The notes below the pieces were generated by a model. It was not told the DNA's origin and did not search any database. It worked only from the letters and a program-made list of their open reading frames with translations. DNA of 64,000 nucleotides from Paracerasibacillus soli (GTDB lineage Bacteria > Bacillota > Bacilli > Bacillales > Amphibacillaceae), in NCBI RefSeq assembly GCF_034006335.1, contig NZ_JAWDIQ010000001.1; one strand, 5' to 3'. Positions 9,760 through 20,202 of this stretch are shown piece after piece (within the stretch, counting starts at the first letter, position 1; every line of letters begins with the position of its first letter). A program made the position numbers and the translations under genes.

Positions 9760-10050
9760 ATGGAATTGAAACAATTATTTCCCGTAAAACATGTGATGGG
9801 GTTTATTTTTTCACTTGTACTAACCGCTGTTGCCTTATCCGTCTTATTGTTTGATGTATCACCAAAGACGGGTGTTGTCATTCTTCTTATCACCGCATTT
9901 ATGCAAGCAAGTATTCAACTTGTCATGTTTATGCATGCTGGTGAATCAGAAGATAAAGCATCAATTTATACAAATGTTCTATACGCCTTATTTGTCGCAA
10001 TTGTAACGATTCTAGGTACATTGCTAACGATGATTTGGGGCTATCAATAA
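9760..10050 (+). CDS. qoxD: Cytochrome aa3 quinol oxidase subunit IV QoxD
   Basis: Intact 96-residue protein with three membrane helices. It begins MELKQLFPVKHVMGFIFSLV and contains QASIQLVMFMHAGES, both characteristic of QoxD/CyoD, the small subunit that helps assemble the binuclear centre of the quinol oxidase. It begins one base after the qoxC stop and is followed 14 bp later by a strong terminator, which closes the operon. Confidence 0.95.
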   Translation: MELKQLFPVKHVMGFIFSLVLTAVALSVLLFDVSPKTGVVILLITAFMQASIQLVMFMHAGESEDKASIYTNVLYALFVAIVTILGTLLTMIWGYQ

Positions 10051-10063
10051 AATCAATGATGTG

Positions 10064-10099
10064 AAAAACCTAGTAGTGATATTGCTGCTAGGTTTTTTG
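10064..10099 (+). terminator. Intrinsic terminator of qoxABCD
   Basis: AACCTAGTAG and CTGCTAGGTT pair over ten positions with one G-T pair around a short loop. TTTTTTGTTTTTT follows directly. Confidence 0.9.
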
Positions 10100-10415
10100 T
10101 TTTTTATAATCAAAAAATCTTACCACTTGCGTTTGGTTTCGAATGTAAAACATGCAAATAAGAAGAATGCAGATAGAAACCAATGAAAAGTATGACGGAA
10201 GCTTCAGCAGAACAAAAAGGAGAAATGAAACAATTCTATGCACGATATTAATAAATCTACTCAAAATAAAATGACATTAAGCTATTTAGTTATTTATCTT
10301 TTTATTAAAATCACATATAATAGAAAACATTCATTACTGAAGAGTGTTAATAGTTATATATATCATACTTATCGTGGTGAACATAATATGAAAACGAAAA
10401 TTAGGGGTGAGGTTC
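10100..10415. other. Intergenic region without a supported gene
   Basis: About 315 bp between the qox terminator and the CPBP protease gene. A 22-codon frame beginning MKSMTEASAEQKGEMKQFYA (10189-10257 area) has no clear ribosome site, and a 63-codon frame around 10238 is AT-driven. I see no RNA element here. Confidence 0.4.
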
Positions 10416-11283
10416 ATGTTCAAAAATAAAAATAACCAAATTCGTTCAGGATGGTTCATTTTTGTAGCTTTTATTCTCATGGTGATTTTGAATGGTTTAT
10501 TTTCATATCCAGGGATATATTTCTTTTTGAAAGAGGTTGTTGTCCATGATCAGAGTGAACTATATCAGATGTTGGAAGGCCACCCTTGGTATAACCTCTT
10601 TGTGAATGGTGGAGCAGTCTTAGGGACAATTGTTAGTGTCATTGTTGCTTGGAGGTTTTTAAATAAGAAAAAGATAATTGAGTTAGGCTTTGGAAAGGGA
10701 TTTAAGAAGTTTGGATTTGGACTCATATTAGGGGGATTATCAATTACGTTTATTTTTATGATCCTACTTATAACGAAGCAGATTACATTAGAAAATGATT
10801 TAATAACCCCCCACTTCTCAACGTTTACAATGACATACTTACTATTTTTTATTATCGTTGGCTTTGCAGAAGAATTATTTTTCCGTGGTTATGTGATGCA
10901 AACGATGCGACAAACCGGAAATCATAAATGGGTAATTTATATTGTCTCTGCTCTCATTTTTAGTGGTGCTCATGGTGCAAACCCGAACGTTTCTATATTG
11001 GGATTGCTGAATATCTTTTTAGTTGGGTTATTGTTTGCATATATGTTTGATAAGTCAAATAGTTTGTGGATGCCAATTGGCTATCATATTACATGGAATT
11101 ACTTTCAAGGCTCCGTTTTTGGGTTTGCAGTGAGCGGAACAGAGCCGTGGACTGTATGATGTGAAGTTAAACAGTAGCCATGACTTTTTAACAGGTGGTA
11201 CTTTCGGACTGGAAGGTGGATTACTGGCAACACTCATGATTATAGTTGGTTTTTTTATAACGTACATATATAGTAAAAAATAG
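10416..11283 (+). CDS. CPBP family intramembrane metalloprotease (frameshifted near C-terminus)
   Basis: CPBP (CAAX/Abi, PF02517) proteins are multi-helix membrane glutamic proteases related to Rce1. ATG 10416 lies after GGGGTGAGG; an upstream GTG at 10407 is too close to that site. Family motifs are present in order: EELFFRGYVMQTMR, then FSGAHGANPN, then GYHITWNY. The frame breaks near 11150; the alternative frame continues LYDVKLNSSHDFLTGGTFGL and a last helix ending YIYSKK at 11283. Length ~289 residues. Substrate unknown; relatives act in bacteriocin immunity or signal processing. Confidence 0.8.
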
Positions 11284-11322
11284 ATGAAATGATATAAAAA
11301 TTAAAAGAAAGTTGGCAGGTTA

Positions 11323-11688
11323 ATGAAAAAGTCAAATAAGGTAATTCTTACGATAGCGATTATTTGGTCAGCAATTGTCATGTTGATTGTATTTCGCAAT
11401 ATCTACCATCCACTAGCTACAGTAGCGCTGGTAGGATATGGATGCTTCTTAGTTGGGTTTGCGCTCTATTCCATTATTTTAGTTATCCTAAGCGTACGTA
11501 AACAACCAAAGTCTGTTGTAAGACAAAGATTTCGAACATTTTTTATCTGGTTTTTCGGATTATCTATTGCGCTCATCGCGATAAAATTATTAAGAAAGGA
11601 AAGTATGCATATTTATAATTTGGCCCTTCCATTAGGTATGTCATTTGGAATTGCATTTTTAAATATATTAGGTAAAAAGGAAGTGTAG
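11323..11688 (+). CDS. Hypothetical four-helix membrane protein
   Basis: Intact 121-residue protein with a GGCAGG-like ribosome site and MKKSNKV start. Hydrophobic segments around residues 7-25, 32-55, 72-88 and 98-115 predict four membrane helices with basic loops (RKQPKSVVRQRFR). It follows the CPBP gene by ~40 bp in the same direction and may share its transcript. I do not recognise the family. Confidence 0.6.
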   Translation: MKKSNKVILTIAIIWSAIVMLIVFRNIYHPLATVALVGYGCFLVGFALYSIILVILSVRKQPKSVVRQRFRTFFIWFFGLSIALIAIKLLRKESMHIYNLALPLGMSFGIAFLNILGKKEV

Positions 11689-11904
11689 TAAGTTTTGAAA
11701 ATGGGGAGGTGGAACGGAAATGAGTTTAGAAAGACTTCTATAAATGGTGGGAGAAGAACCTAAAGTATGCAATATTGCATCAACTAAGTAATGTTAATTA
11801 TGGTCCGTTGAGAATGAGAACCCTGTACGGAAAAATAGATAACGCCATAAGATGATGTTGATTAATAATGATGAAAATATTACTTGGGTAGGTGAAAATG
11901 CTAG
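11689..11904. other. Possible decayed or frameshifted short coding region
   Basis: An apparent start with a good site (GGGGAGGTGGAACGGAAATG at 11704-11723) opens MSLERLL and then stops. Scattered short open stretches in all three frames continue to the next gene. Given the indel density of this sequence a small broken gene is likely, but I cannot rebuild a protein with confidence. Confidence 0.3.
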
Positions 11905-12788
11905 ATGGAGACTTGGTTGAAGAAAATTCCGCTTGTGTTAGAATCTGAAAACGTAAAGCAAATTAAAAAGGGTTATTCAAGTGATATTAAATACATAATT
12001 GATGAAAAATTCCTCATTAGAATTTTTAAAAATGAGAGTGAGCGTAGAAGACGTGAGGAATTTAATACGATTAAACAATTAGGGAATTACTCGGAATATG
12101 TGCCCAAAGCAATTACTTATCAAATGGAAGAAGACTTTTCTTACATGGTTCTTTCTTACTTTGCAGGTGAAGACGGGAGAGTGCGTTAAGTAGTTTAACA
12201 AAAAACGCACAATATGATGCAGGTTTTCGAGCTGGTAATGAATTATACAAATTGCATCAATATAAAGATCCGAATGTGAATTTAGATTGGTATTCGCATA
12301 AAAAAGAGAAGACAAAACGATATTTTCAAGAGTTGGAGCAGCTTAAAATTGATAAAAAGTTGAAAACGTTATGCTTAGATTATTTTATAAAAAACGAATC
12401 ATTAATGAAAAGGAGACCGACAACATTTCAACATGACGATTTTCATCCAGCTAACATTATTATAGAAAACGGAAAGTTTGCGGGAATTATTGATTTTCAG
12501 CGAATGGACTGGGGTGATCCTATACATGACTTGCACAAACTTGGGTTTTTCTCTAGTCCGATTAGTATTCCGTTTACACAAGGAATTGTTGATGGGTATC
12601 ATTTGCATACGAAATTAAGTACCGACTTTTGGGAACTATATACGTTATATAGTGTCATACACCTTGTATCATCGCTTGTTTGGGGCACGAAGAGGGGGAT
12701 GCAAGAAAAAATGATGATGTATGCGATGAATGTCCTAAAGGATCACGATAATTTTACGCGGATTATTCCAAGATGGTATCAAACGTAA
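11905..12788 (+). CDS. Aminoglycoside phosphotransferase/kinase-like protein (frameshifted)
   Basis: APH-type kinases phosphorylate antibiotics or small metabolites. ATG 11905 opens METWLKKIPLVLESENVKQI and a beta lobe (YIIDEKFLIRIFKNESERRR) with the ATP-binding Lys/Arg region. The frame breaks at GACGGGAG near 12175. One added G continues as GESALSSLTKNAQYDAGF. The catalytic loop FQHDDFHPANIII and the metal site GIIDFQRMDWGDPIHD are complete. Restored length ~295 residues. The substrate is unknown; this broad family should not be read as proof of drug resistance. Confidence 0.8.
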
Positions 12789-13013
12789 TGACAAAGTAAA
12801 CTAGGAATATACTGGAAAAGGTTGTTTATAATAAGCAAAACGAAATGATAGGAGCAACAATCATTTCTCTACTTACGCTTATGATAAGACAAAAATTAAA
12901 AAAAAGATGATATCTCTACATATTTTGCGAGCCAGCCTAACGCACTTATGCTTTCTATTCAAGCTATAAAATATTTATAAAGTAGGCGATGTACTATGAA
13001 CTGCTTTTAATAT

Positions 13014-13490
13014 CTATAATAAAATATGTAGAAAAATAATAATAAATAGTGTCATCCCAATATATAGGTGAAGCATTCTCTTTGTTCTTGTAGGCCAATA
13101 AAGGCGTAACCAACCTGTTATTACCATACTTATCATTAAAATACCCGCACATAGACCGACAGTAAACTTTGACCATTGAATAGGAATCCCGTAGCGGGAA
13201 ATGATGGATACGCCATGGATGATAACGAAAAATAAAGCTATCGTACCTGTCCAACGATGAATTGGCATCACTTTTTTTGATAAGTTAGCCCATTTTATTT
13301 TCTTTTGTCGAACGGGTGTATTTCGTATGGTTGAAAATACAGCATGCCTTGTCCAGTTAAATAAAAAGAATAATAAACTAATAAAACCTAACAATAAAGG
13401 CCAATAAGAAATTGAAAATGGATGTCTGATTAATAGTTTCCAAATAGATAAAAGCAATAATAATAAATTAAATAAAAACCATATGCTCAT
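13014..13490 (-). CDS. Membrane protein with paired His helices, ferric-reductase/cytochrome b-like
   Basis: Intact 158-residue protein starting MSIWFLFNLLLLLLSIWKLL. About five hydrophobic segments are visible. Helix-borne histidines occur in MPIHRWTGTIALFF, FVIIHGVSI, MLHLYIGMTLF and IFLHILL. The spacing resembles bis-heme membrane cytochromes and the ferric-reductase-like transmembrane domain. No flavin or NAD domain is present. Heme binding is an inference from the His placement. It stands alone on the minus strand between the phosphotransferase gene and helD. Confidence 0.55.
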   Translation of the reverse strand: MSIWFLFNLLLLLLSIWKLLIRHPFSISYWPLLLGFISLLFFLFNWTRHAVFSTIRNTPVRQKKIKWANLSKKVMPIHRWTGTIALFFVIIHGVSIISRYGIPIQWSKFTVGLCAGILMISMVITGWLRLYWPTRTKRMLHLYIGMTLFIIIFLHILL

Positions 13491-13771
13491 TTATGTTACC
13501 TCATCGCGTATTATTGTTAAATCAAGTATACGCTTTATCTAGCTAATCGTAATGATTTATATCACAGTTTATATTAAATAATTGTTTTTGATACAAAATA
13601 AAAAAAGCACCCTGCCCTTTTAATCAAAAGTTCGGTTGCTATTTATAAGTGATTATGTTATTATTTATAAGTTAAACGATATAATATATCAATATATATA
13701 CAAGTATCTAATTATATTATATCAACTATTTTTAGGTGTGTCAACTAAAAGATAGGAGTGATTTTTTATTT

Positions 13772-16084
13772 ATGACAAACGAAGAAAGAAATCGGTTAAT
13801 AGAACAAGAACGGGTAGATCAAGTAATCGATATTATACATAAAAAACAACAAAAATTATATGATTCGTCTACAGCGTTACGTGATAGTGTTATCGAACTT
13901 AGAAAAACGTTTTGGGAAGATGTAACTGTTAATTTAGATGAACCAGACGATATCATCGAAACCGAAGCTAGTTAAAACAGCAGGCGGAATTATTATCTGA
14001 ACGAGAGCGTACACATAGGCAGCATTATCGGGAATTAAAATTATTGGAGGATCTAGAAAGTTCCCCATACTTTGGAAGAATTGATTTTGTTGATGACGAA
14101 ACGGCAGAAAAGGATAAATTGTATATTGGTATCGCTTCATTAATGGATGAAAAAGATGAAGACTTTTTAATATATGATTGGCGTGCACCTATATCAAGTC
14201 TTTATTATGATTATTCTCCTGGGAAAGCTACTTATGAAACCGTTGATGGAAAGATAACAGGAGAAATGACATTAAAACGCCAATTTATTATCGATAACGG
14301 ACATATAGATGGAATGTTTGATACGGGTGTTACGATAGGAGATCGACTTTTACAAGAAGCGTTGGGAAATAATGCGAGTGCAATGATGAAAAGTATTGTT
14401 GCAACGATTCAAAGTGAGCAAAATAAAATTATCCGTAACGAAAAGAGTAACTTGATGCTTGTTCAGGGTGCAGCTGGTAGCGGAAAAACATCTGCAGTAT
14501 TACAACGCGTTGCCTTTCTCATGTATCGTTATCGTGAAACGTTAAATGCTCAAAATATGTTGCTCTTTTCTCCAAATCCACTGTTTTCAGGGTATATTGC
14601 GAATGTATTACCAGAATTAGGAGAAGAAAATATTAGGCAAAAAACCTTTTATCATTTTTTAAAAGATAGTATTGAAAAGAAATTAACAGTTGAATCACCT
14701 TTTCAGCAAATGGAGTATGTATTAACAAAACAAACGGACCAAGATTATGAAGTTCGTATGAATAGTATTGCATATAAATCAACCCTATCTTATAAAGATT
14801 TGCTTGATCGATATGTAAATAAGTTGGCAGAAACAGGAGTATATTTTAGAAATATCACGTTCCGTAAGCAAATACTTGTTTCTAAAGAAAAAATAACTTC
14901 TTATTTTTACTCCTTAGATGAAGATATGATTCTTCCAAATAAGATGGAAATTGTAGCAAAATGGCTTGTTACAGAATTAGAAAATATTGAAAGAGATGAA
15001 CGAGAGAAAGATTGGGTAATGGAAGAAGTCGAGTTGTTAGATAAGGAAGATTATTTACAAGCATATTATAAAAATCAAGCTATTGATGAAGAGAATTTTG
15101 GCTTAGAAGAACAGTTATTACGAAAAGAAGTTGTGAAACGATATTTCGGACCAATGAAAAGAAAGGTGAAGCGGTTTGCATTCGTAAATATTTTGGCCAC
15201 ATATTTTGCCCTGTTTAAAGAGCAAACTGTAACTCCGGTAGCATTGCAAGATTGGGAAGATATTTGCCAGCTCACAATGACGAGTTTGGCGAATGGTGTC
15301 TTAACATGGAAGACGCCACACCGTTTTTATATTTGCAGGACCAACTATTAGGAAATCATGTAAAGGGGAAATCAAACATTTGTTTATTGATGAGGCACAA
15401 GACTACTCTGCCTTTCAATTTGCTTATATTAAATATTTATTTCCATATACACAAATGACATTGTTAGGCGACATGAATCAGACAATTTACCATTATGCAA
15501 CGAAAAATCATCCATTAATCTCTGAAAATCGTGAAAGTGTGGAGCGAGTTACATTAACAAAAAGTTATCGTTCAACGACAGAAATCGTAACGTTTACGAA
15601 GACATTTGCTCCAAGTAGTGAAATTATCGAGCCGTTTCACCGCGAAGGAAAGAAACCGCAACTCATTAAATTAGAGAAGTGTGACCCGGTAGATCTTACA
15701 ATTGTTAATGTAACGAAGAAATTGCTAGAACAAGGATATGAAACAATTGGAGTCATCAGTAAATCTGCTGCACAAACAGCAAAGCTCTATCATAATTTAA
15801 AGGGACAATTACCAGTTAAAATGATTCACGAGGAAACGTATCAGTTTGACAAAGGGATTTTAATCTTACCTGTTTATTTAGCGAAAGGAATCGAATTTGA
15901 TGCGGTTATTATTCCGGATGCTTCTGAAAAAAACTATTATAATGAAACAGATAGAAATCTTTTTTACACTGCATGCACCCGTGCGATGCATGAACTTGTG
16001 ATGATAACAACAGAAAAACCATGTTTATTTATAAATGAGGCACCACAATCAAGTTACGTTTTGGAATTTAAAATAGATAATTAA
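13772..16084 (+). CDS. helD: RNA polymerase-recycling helicase HelD, UvrD-like (three frameshifts)
   Basis: HelD is a superfamily-1 ATPase that frees stalled RNA polymerase in Gram-positive bacteria. ATG 13772 opens MTNEERNRLIEQERVDQVID, the coiled-coil arm. The frame breaks near 13972; one added T leads to LKQQAELLSERER. GRIDF and YDWRAPISSLYYDY precede Walker A GAAGSGKTS (14467-14493). Further breaks near 15297 and 15372 separate this from Walker B FIDEAQDYS (about 15383) and the C-terminal motifs GDMNQTIYHY, LTKSYRST and FYTACTRAMHEL. Total ~770 residues, normal for HelD. All helicase motifs survive, so sequencing error is likely. Confidence 0.9.
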
Positions 16085-16085
16085 T

Positions 16086-16115
16086 AAGACTTCTAATGTG
16101 GAAGTCTTTTATTTT
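16086..16115 (+). terminator. Intrinsic terminator of helD
   Basis: AAGACTTC (16086-16093) pairs perfectly with GAAGTCTT (16101-16108) around TAATGTG. It is followed by TTATTTT, two bases after the helD stop. Confidence 0.88.
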
Positions 16116-16199
16116 GCATAGTATTCATATTATTAACTCGAATTTTATAAAAAATATGATACGATTAAAAAAGGACAAACAATTTGGGGAGGATTGTCT

Positions 16200-16967
16200 A
16201 TGACGAAAGTAACTGTGAATGGTGTAGAGCTTTTTTATATGGAAGAAGGACGTGGGGAAGCAATTATTTTTCTTCATGGGCTAACAAGTAATCATCATAT
16301 GTTGAAACAAGAAATGTATGTATTAAAGCATCATTATCGTGTGATTGGTGTAGATGCAAGAGGGCATGGTGAATCTGAGAAGCCAAACCATTACACATTG
16401 GAGGACCATATCCAGGATGTTATTTCACTGATGGATTATTTACATATTGAAAGAGCTCATTTAATTGGTATGTCGATGGGGACGTATGTTGCACAAGGTG
16501 TGGCAATACAAATCCCAGAAAGAATTAAAAAGATGGTACTCATTTCGGGTAATACGCATGCGAAAGATTCAGGAACGAGCTTACTTGAAAAACATAAAGA
16601 AGAAGTGGAAGGCTTAGCGTTTGATGAACAACTAGGTAAGTTGTCAGCCTATGTATTTCATCAATTAGATAAGATAGGCCCATGGATGTCTGGTATTCCT
16701 GGACGCCTCACGCCAGAACAACAAGAAATTGCGGCGGATGCCTTAGCAACATTTGATTTTAGGCCTGATTTACATAAAGTAAAAGCTGAAACACTCGTGA
16801 TTAGTGGCCAATATGATGGTTTAAACCCTCCAGAAGATGGAAAAGAGATTGCCAATCATATTCCGGGTGCACAATTTATGTTATTTGAACAGTCTGGACA
16901 TGCACCTAACATTGAGGAACAGGAAAAGTTTCAAAACGTACTGAGGGAGTTTTTTGATTTAAAATGA
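16200..16967 (+). CDS. Alpha/beta-fold hydrolase
   Basis: Intact protein of ~255 residues; ATG 16200 lies seven bases after GGGGAGGA. The oxyanion segment FLHGLTSNHH, the nucleophile elbow GMSMGTYV (Ser) and the late GHAPNIEEQEKF (His) are in order, with an acid in SGQYDGLNPP, so the catalytic triad is complete. No signal peptide is visible. The fold covers esterases, lactonases and others, so the substrate is open. It is a single-gene unit behind the helD terminator. Confidence 0.85.
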   Translation: MTKVTVNGVELFYMEEGRGEAIIFLHGLTSNHHMLKQEMYVLKHHYRVIGVDARGHGESEKPNHYTLEDHIQDVISLMDYLHIERAHLIGMSMGTYVAQGVAIQIPERIKKMVLISGNTHAKDSGTSLLEKHKEEVEGLAFDEQLGKLSAYVFHQLDKIGPWMSGIPGRLTPEQQEIAADALATFDFRPDLHKVKAETLVISGQYDGLNPPEDGKEIANHIPGAQFMLFEQSGHAPNIEEQEKFQNVLREFFDLK

Positions 16968-17487
16968 ATAGATTATAATAAAAAAAGCAGCATGCAATTT
17001 ATAGTACTGAATCCATAAATTTGCGGTTATACAATAAATGACGTTGGTAGTCAAATCTCGCCAGCGTCGTTTTCTTGTTTACACGAATTAATTTCATGGG
17101 CCAAAAGTAGTTGTTTGAGTATGAATATTAAATGGCGCGTACATACCGTTGTCCACATGAGTCGGTCACTTTTCATTCCGGACAACTAATAAGATCAAGG
17201 TACTTAATCGGGTCGCATATGGCTATCGGAATTTTAATCATTACAAAAATCGAATAAGAATACATTTCAAGTTGAAACCATTAATCAAAACACCAAACAC
17301 ATCTGATAAAAACAAATCACACGCTAGGGCAGTATAACTTCCCTAGCGTGTGATGACCAAATACATTTTTTGAATTGACTAAAATTCAATACTAACGTCA
17401 TTTGACGTAGAGCCAAATTTGCTTCTGCTTTTTTATTGTGTATTTTTTAGTAATTTTGTTAACTTATAAGCTAGGTAGCCTTAAGTG
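16968..17487. other. Convergent intergenic region with hairpins
   Basis: 520 bp between the hydrolase and the prfC stop. A probable terminator pairs GACGTTGG (17041-17048 region) with CCAGCGTC followed by GTTTTCTTGTTT. A longer 14-bp perfect inverted repeat is listed separately. No open frame of interest is present. Confidence 0.5.
17316..17354 (-). terminator. Perfect 14-bp hairpin, probable terminator of prfC
   Basis: ATCACACGCTAGGG and CCCTAGCGTGTGAT form a perfect stem with an 11-base loop. On the minus strand the hairpin is followed by TTGTTTTTATC, so it best fits termination of the leftward prfC transcript, although it lies ~130 bp past its stop. The right side also ends in T-rich sequence. 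Confidence 0.7.
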
Positions 17488-19076
17488 TTATGAATTCAGC
17501 TGTTGAAACTGATTCGTGTCAAATAGATCAATGAGCTCAATTTTTGGGTTTTTCTCTTTAAACCAATTTAAAGCAAATTCATTTTTAAATAGTGCAACAT
17601 AATTGCCAGCTCTGTCTTTTACTAAAAGGCTTCGATCATCAAATAGAGAGCGTTTCACTTGCTCTTCTTTTAACCAGCGAGGAATTCTATCGCCAATTGG
17701 TTCTAGCATAATATCTACATTATATTCGTTTTTCATCCGATATTGGAATACTTCATACTGTAATACTCCAACAGCACCTAAGATATATTCTTCTGTCTGG
17801 TCACGGCGATATAATTGAATTGCACCTTCTTGGACGAGTTGCTCGATGCCTTTATGAAACTGCTTTGATTTCATTGCATTTTTAACGGTTACTTTTTCAA
17901 ATAATTCAGGTGGGAACTGTGGCAATTCATCATATTCAAACCGCTCTTTTCCATCAACAAGTGTATCACCAATTTGATATTGATTTGGGTCATATATCCC
18001 GATAATATCACCTGGATATGCAACATCAACGGTGTCTCTTGATGATGCAATAAATTGTTGTGACTGGGACAATTTAACTGTTTTACCTGTTCGAACAAGT
18101 TGCACACTCATCCCACGTTCAAATTTACCCGAACAAATACGCAAGAAAGCAATACGGTCACGGTGGGCTGGATTCATGTTTGCTTGGATTTTAAAGATAA
18201 AGCCCGAAAAACTTTCTGTGTCAGGTGATACAATTCCTTCTGTTGTTTTTCTTGGACCAGGTCCTGGGGCCATTGAAATAAAGGCATTAAAAAATGTTTC
18301 TAAACCAAATGGCGCCAATGCACTACCGAAAAAGACAGGTGTTTGTTCTCCAGCTAGTACTTTATCTAAAGAAAATTCGTCGCCAGCTTCTTCTACAAGG
18401 GAAAGCTCATCAAGTGCTGATTGATAGGTGGATTCGTTGAATAGCGTTTCATTCTCAGGTAACGCCATTTTATCTAAATCAATACTTGTTTCTTCCTCAT
18501 TTCCATTAAATTTAATGAATTGCTGGTGTTGGCGATCAAAGACGCCTAAAAATCTTTTTCCATACCTGCGGGCCACGTCATTGGATACGTTTCAATTTCT
18601 AATACTTCCTCAATTTCCTCTAATAGGTCTAATGGTTCCCGACCTTCACGATCTAATTTGTTAATAAACGTAAAGATTGGAATACCACGCATACGGCATA
18701 CTTTAAATAATTTAAGTGTTTGTGCTTCAATACCACGTGTTGAATCAATAATCATAACAACACTGTCAACAGCAGTTAACGTTCGATACGTATCTTCACT
18801 AAAATCTTCGTGTCCAGGCGTATCTAGAATATTTACATGGTAACCATTGTATGAAAAATTCATTACACTTGATGTGACGGAAATACCACGTTGTTTTTCA
18901 ATTTCCATCCAATCTGATGTAGCGAATTTTCCAGATTTTTTTCCTTTCACTGTACCTGCAGAACGGATTAAGTTTCCGAAAACAAGTAATCTTTCGGTCA
19001 TCGTCGTTTTCCCAGCATCAGGGTGGGAAATGATTGCAAAGGTTTTGCGTTTAGATACTTCTTCATTTATACTCAT
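17488..19076 (-). CDS. prfC: Peptide chain release factor 3 (frameshifted)
   Basis: RF3 is a GTPase that removes RF1/RF2 from the ribosome after termination. ATG 19076 follows AAGGGGA. The N-terminal G domain shows HPDAGKT at residues 18-24, an RGISVTSSVMNF switch, DTPGHEDFSEDTYR and NKLDREGREPLDLL. The frame breaks near 18558 at a T run; one added T gives WPAGMEKDFLGVFDR and the rest of a ~528-residue protein including GSALAPFGLETFFN and GAVGVLQYEVFQYR. The HEDFSEDTYR motif separates RF3 from EF-G. RF3 is missing in B. subtilis but found in staphylococci and Planococcaceae, a useful host clue. Confidence 0.95.
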
Positions 19077-19534
19077 CAGAAAATCCCCTTTTTATTTTGA
19101 AATGGTATGTGTATTATTTTGCGAGGATTTTTACATTGGATAGGACTCCTTTATAACATTTTTTATACGTTAAACGATAGCATAAAAAAAAGCTGTAAGT
19201 CAATGTTGAAAGTGTATAGAGAGCCAAGATCGATATGCTAGCATTAATTCCATATATATATGTATAGATTATATGATATATATTGTGTACGTTGTTTTAT
19301 ATCATACATTAGAAATTTTAGAGTAGATAAGAAAGAAGGGGAAGTTACTTTAAGCAGCTTCGCGAAAGAAGAAGTATCTTGATCTATAGGAGTGCAAAGG
19401 TAATAGTACAGTGAGATGGCGGTAACGCAGGCCTATGGTACAATCAGTGTTAGATAATGAAAGGCTATTAAGTAGAAATGAGATATTAGTTTGGATGGAA
19501 ATACCTTTTATCATATTGCACGCATCATGAACAC
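19077..19534. other. Divergent intergenic region before mhqR
   Basis: About 460 bp with no supported gene. Short fragments around 19330-19500 (for example GATGGCGGTAACGC) hint at an old coding or RNA remnant, but no frame, riboswitch or terminator could be built from them. Confidence 0.4.
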
Positions 19535-19564
19535 TTGACAGCTCATAAATAAATATTATATAAT
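19535..19564 (+). promoter_or_regulatory. Sigma-A promoter of mhqR
   Basis: TTGACA (19535-19540), an 18-base spacer and TATAAT (19559-19564) form a full consensus promoter. The operator begins at the last base of the -10 box. Confidence 0.85.
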
Positions 19565-19583
19565 TATCTCGAATTCGAGATAA
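19564..19583. promoter_or_regulatory. MhqR-type operator at the mhqR promoter
   Basis: TTATCTCGAATTCGAGATAA is a perfect 20-bp palindrome between the -10 box and the start codon, where a bound repressor would block initiation. It matches the MhqR (YkvE) box known from B. subtilis as I recall it (TATCTCGAATTCGAGATA), supporting autoregulation. Confidence 0.85.
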
Positions 19584-19595
19584 AGGATGAATGTA

Positions 19596-20051
19596 ATGGA
19601 GACTCCAGAATTTTGCACAGAAGATGGAAATTTATCTTTGAAGCTATTTGTGGTTTTAACACGCGCGCTACAAAGTGTTGAGGAAAAGGTGATGCAAGAT
19701 ATAAAAGGGCATGGCCTTAACTTAACGGAATTCGCTGTACTAGAATTACTATATCATAAAGGCGATCAACCAATACAAAAAATCGGTGAAAAAGTATTGC
19801 TAGCGAGTAGTAGTATCACGTATGTCGTAGATAAACTTGAAAAGAAAGGTTATCTTGCTCGTATAGCATGTCCGAATGATCGACGTGTAACATTTGCCTC
19901 AATTACTACTATTGGAATAAATTTAATGGATGAGATTTTTCCGAAGCATAAAGAGGCAATCCGTCAAATCATGGGTGGCCTTAATATGGAAGAAAAGCAA
20001 TTTGTGATAGAGGAATTAAAAAAACTGGGCTATTATGCTAAAAATTTATAG
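19596..20051 (+). CDS. mhqR: MarR-family quinone-sensing repressor, MhqR-like
   Basis: Intact protein of ~151 residues. ATG 19596 is chosen over ATG 19587 because the latter abuts the AAAGG site. After a short lead the sequence LSLKLFVVLTRALQSVEEKV enters a winged-helix domain with FAVLELLYHKGDQPIQKIG, the recognition helix LLASSSITYVVDKLEKKGYL and the wing CPNDRRVTFA, all very close to B. subtilis MhqR. That repressor controls genes for quinone and diamide resistance. Its palindrome lies in its own promoter and again in front of wrbA, which fits local control of a quinone reductase. Confidence 0.88.
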   Translation: METPEFCTEDGNLSLKLFVVLTRALQSVEEKVMQDIKGHGLNLTEFAVLELLYHKGDQPIQKIGEKVLLASSSITYVVDKLEKKGYLARIACPNDRRVTFASITTIGINLMDEIFPKHKEAIRQIMGGLNMEEKQFVIEELKKLGYYAKNL

Positions 20052-20057
20052 AAAACT

Positions 20058-20084
20058 TATGCTACATCGTGAGCATATTTTTTT
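20058..20084 (+). terminator. Probable terminator of mhqR
   Basis: TATGCT and AGCATA pair around ACATCGTG and are followed by TTTTTTT. It immediately precedes the wrbA promoter and overlaps its -35 box. Confidence 0.65.
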
Positions 20085-20110
20085 ACAAAAGTATCTCGAA
20101 TTCGTAATAT
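20082..20110 (+). promoter_or_regulatory. wrbA promoter with MhqR-type operator inside the spacer
   Basis: TTTACA (20082-20087), a 17-base spacer and TAATAT (20105-20110) form a sigma-A promoter. The operator TATCTCGAATTCGTAATA (20092-20109) fills the spacer and the -10 box and matches the mhqR palindrome except at two positions of its right half. A bound repressor would exclude polymerase. Confidence 0.75.
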
Positions 20111-20202
20111 ATGATTTAAAGGTTATTTATGTTTAGTATTAGTGAATACTGAACATATTAACTTAAGAATGTAACTAAAAAACTTAAAGGAGATAGAACA
20201 AT

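Noticed and set aside
10238..10429. 63-codon frame before the CPBP protease
   Set aside because: AT-driven composition, overlaps the protease start and has no ribosome site.
11905..12788. APH-like gene as a drug-resistance determinant
   Set aside because: The kinase fold is clear but the family includes many metabolic kinases; no mobile context.
19400..19450. GATGGCGGTAACGC resembling a T-box antiterminator core
   Set aside because: Lacks the GGTGGNACCGCG consensus, a specifier stem and a downstream terminator; the next gene is a MarR regulator, not an amino-acid gene.
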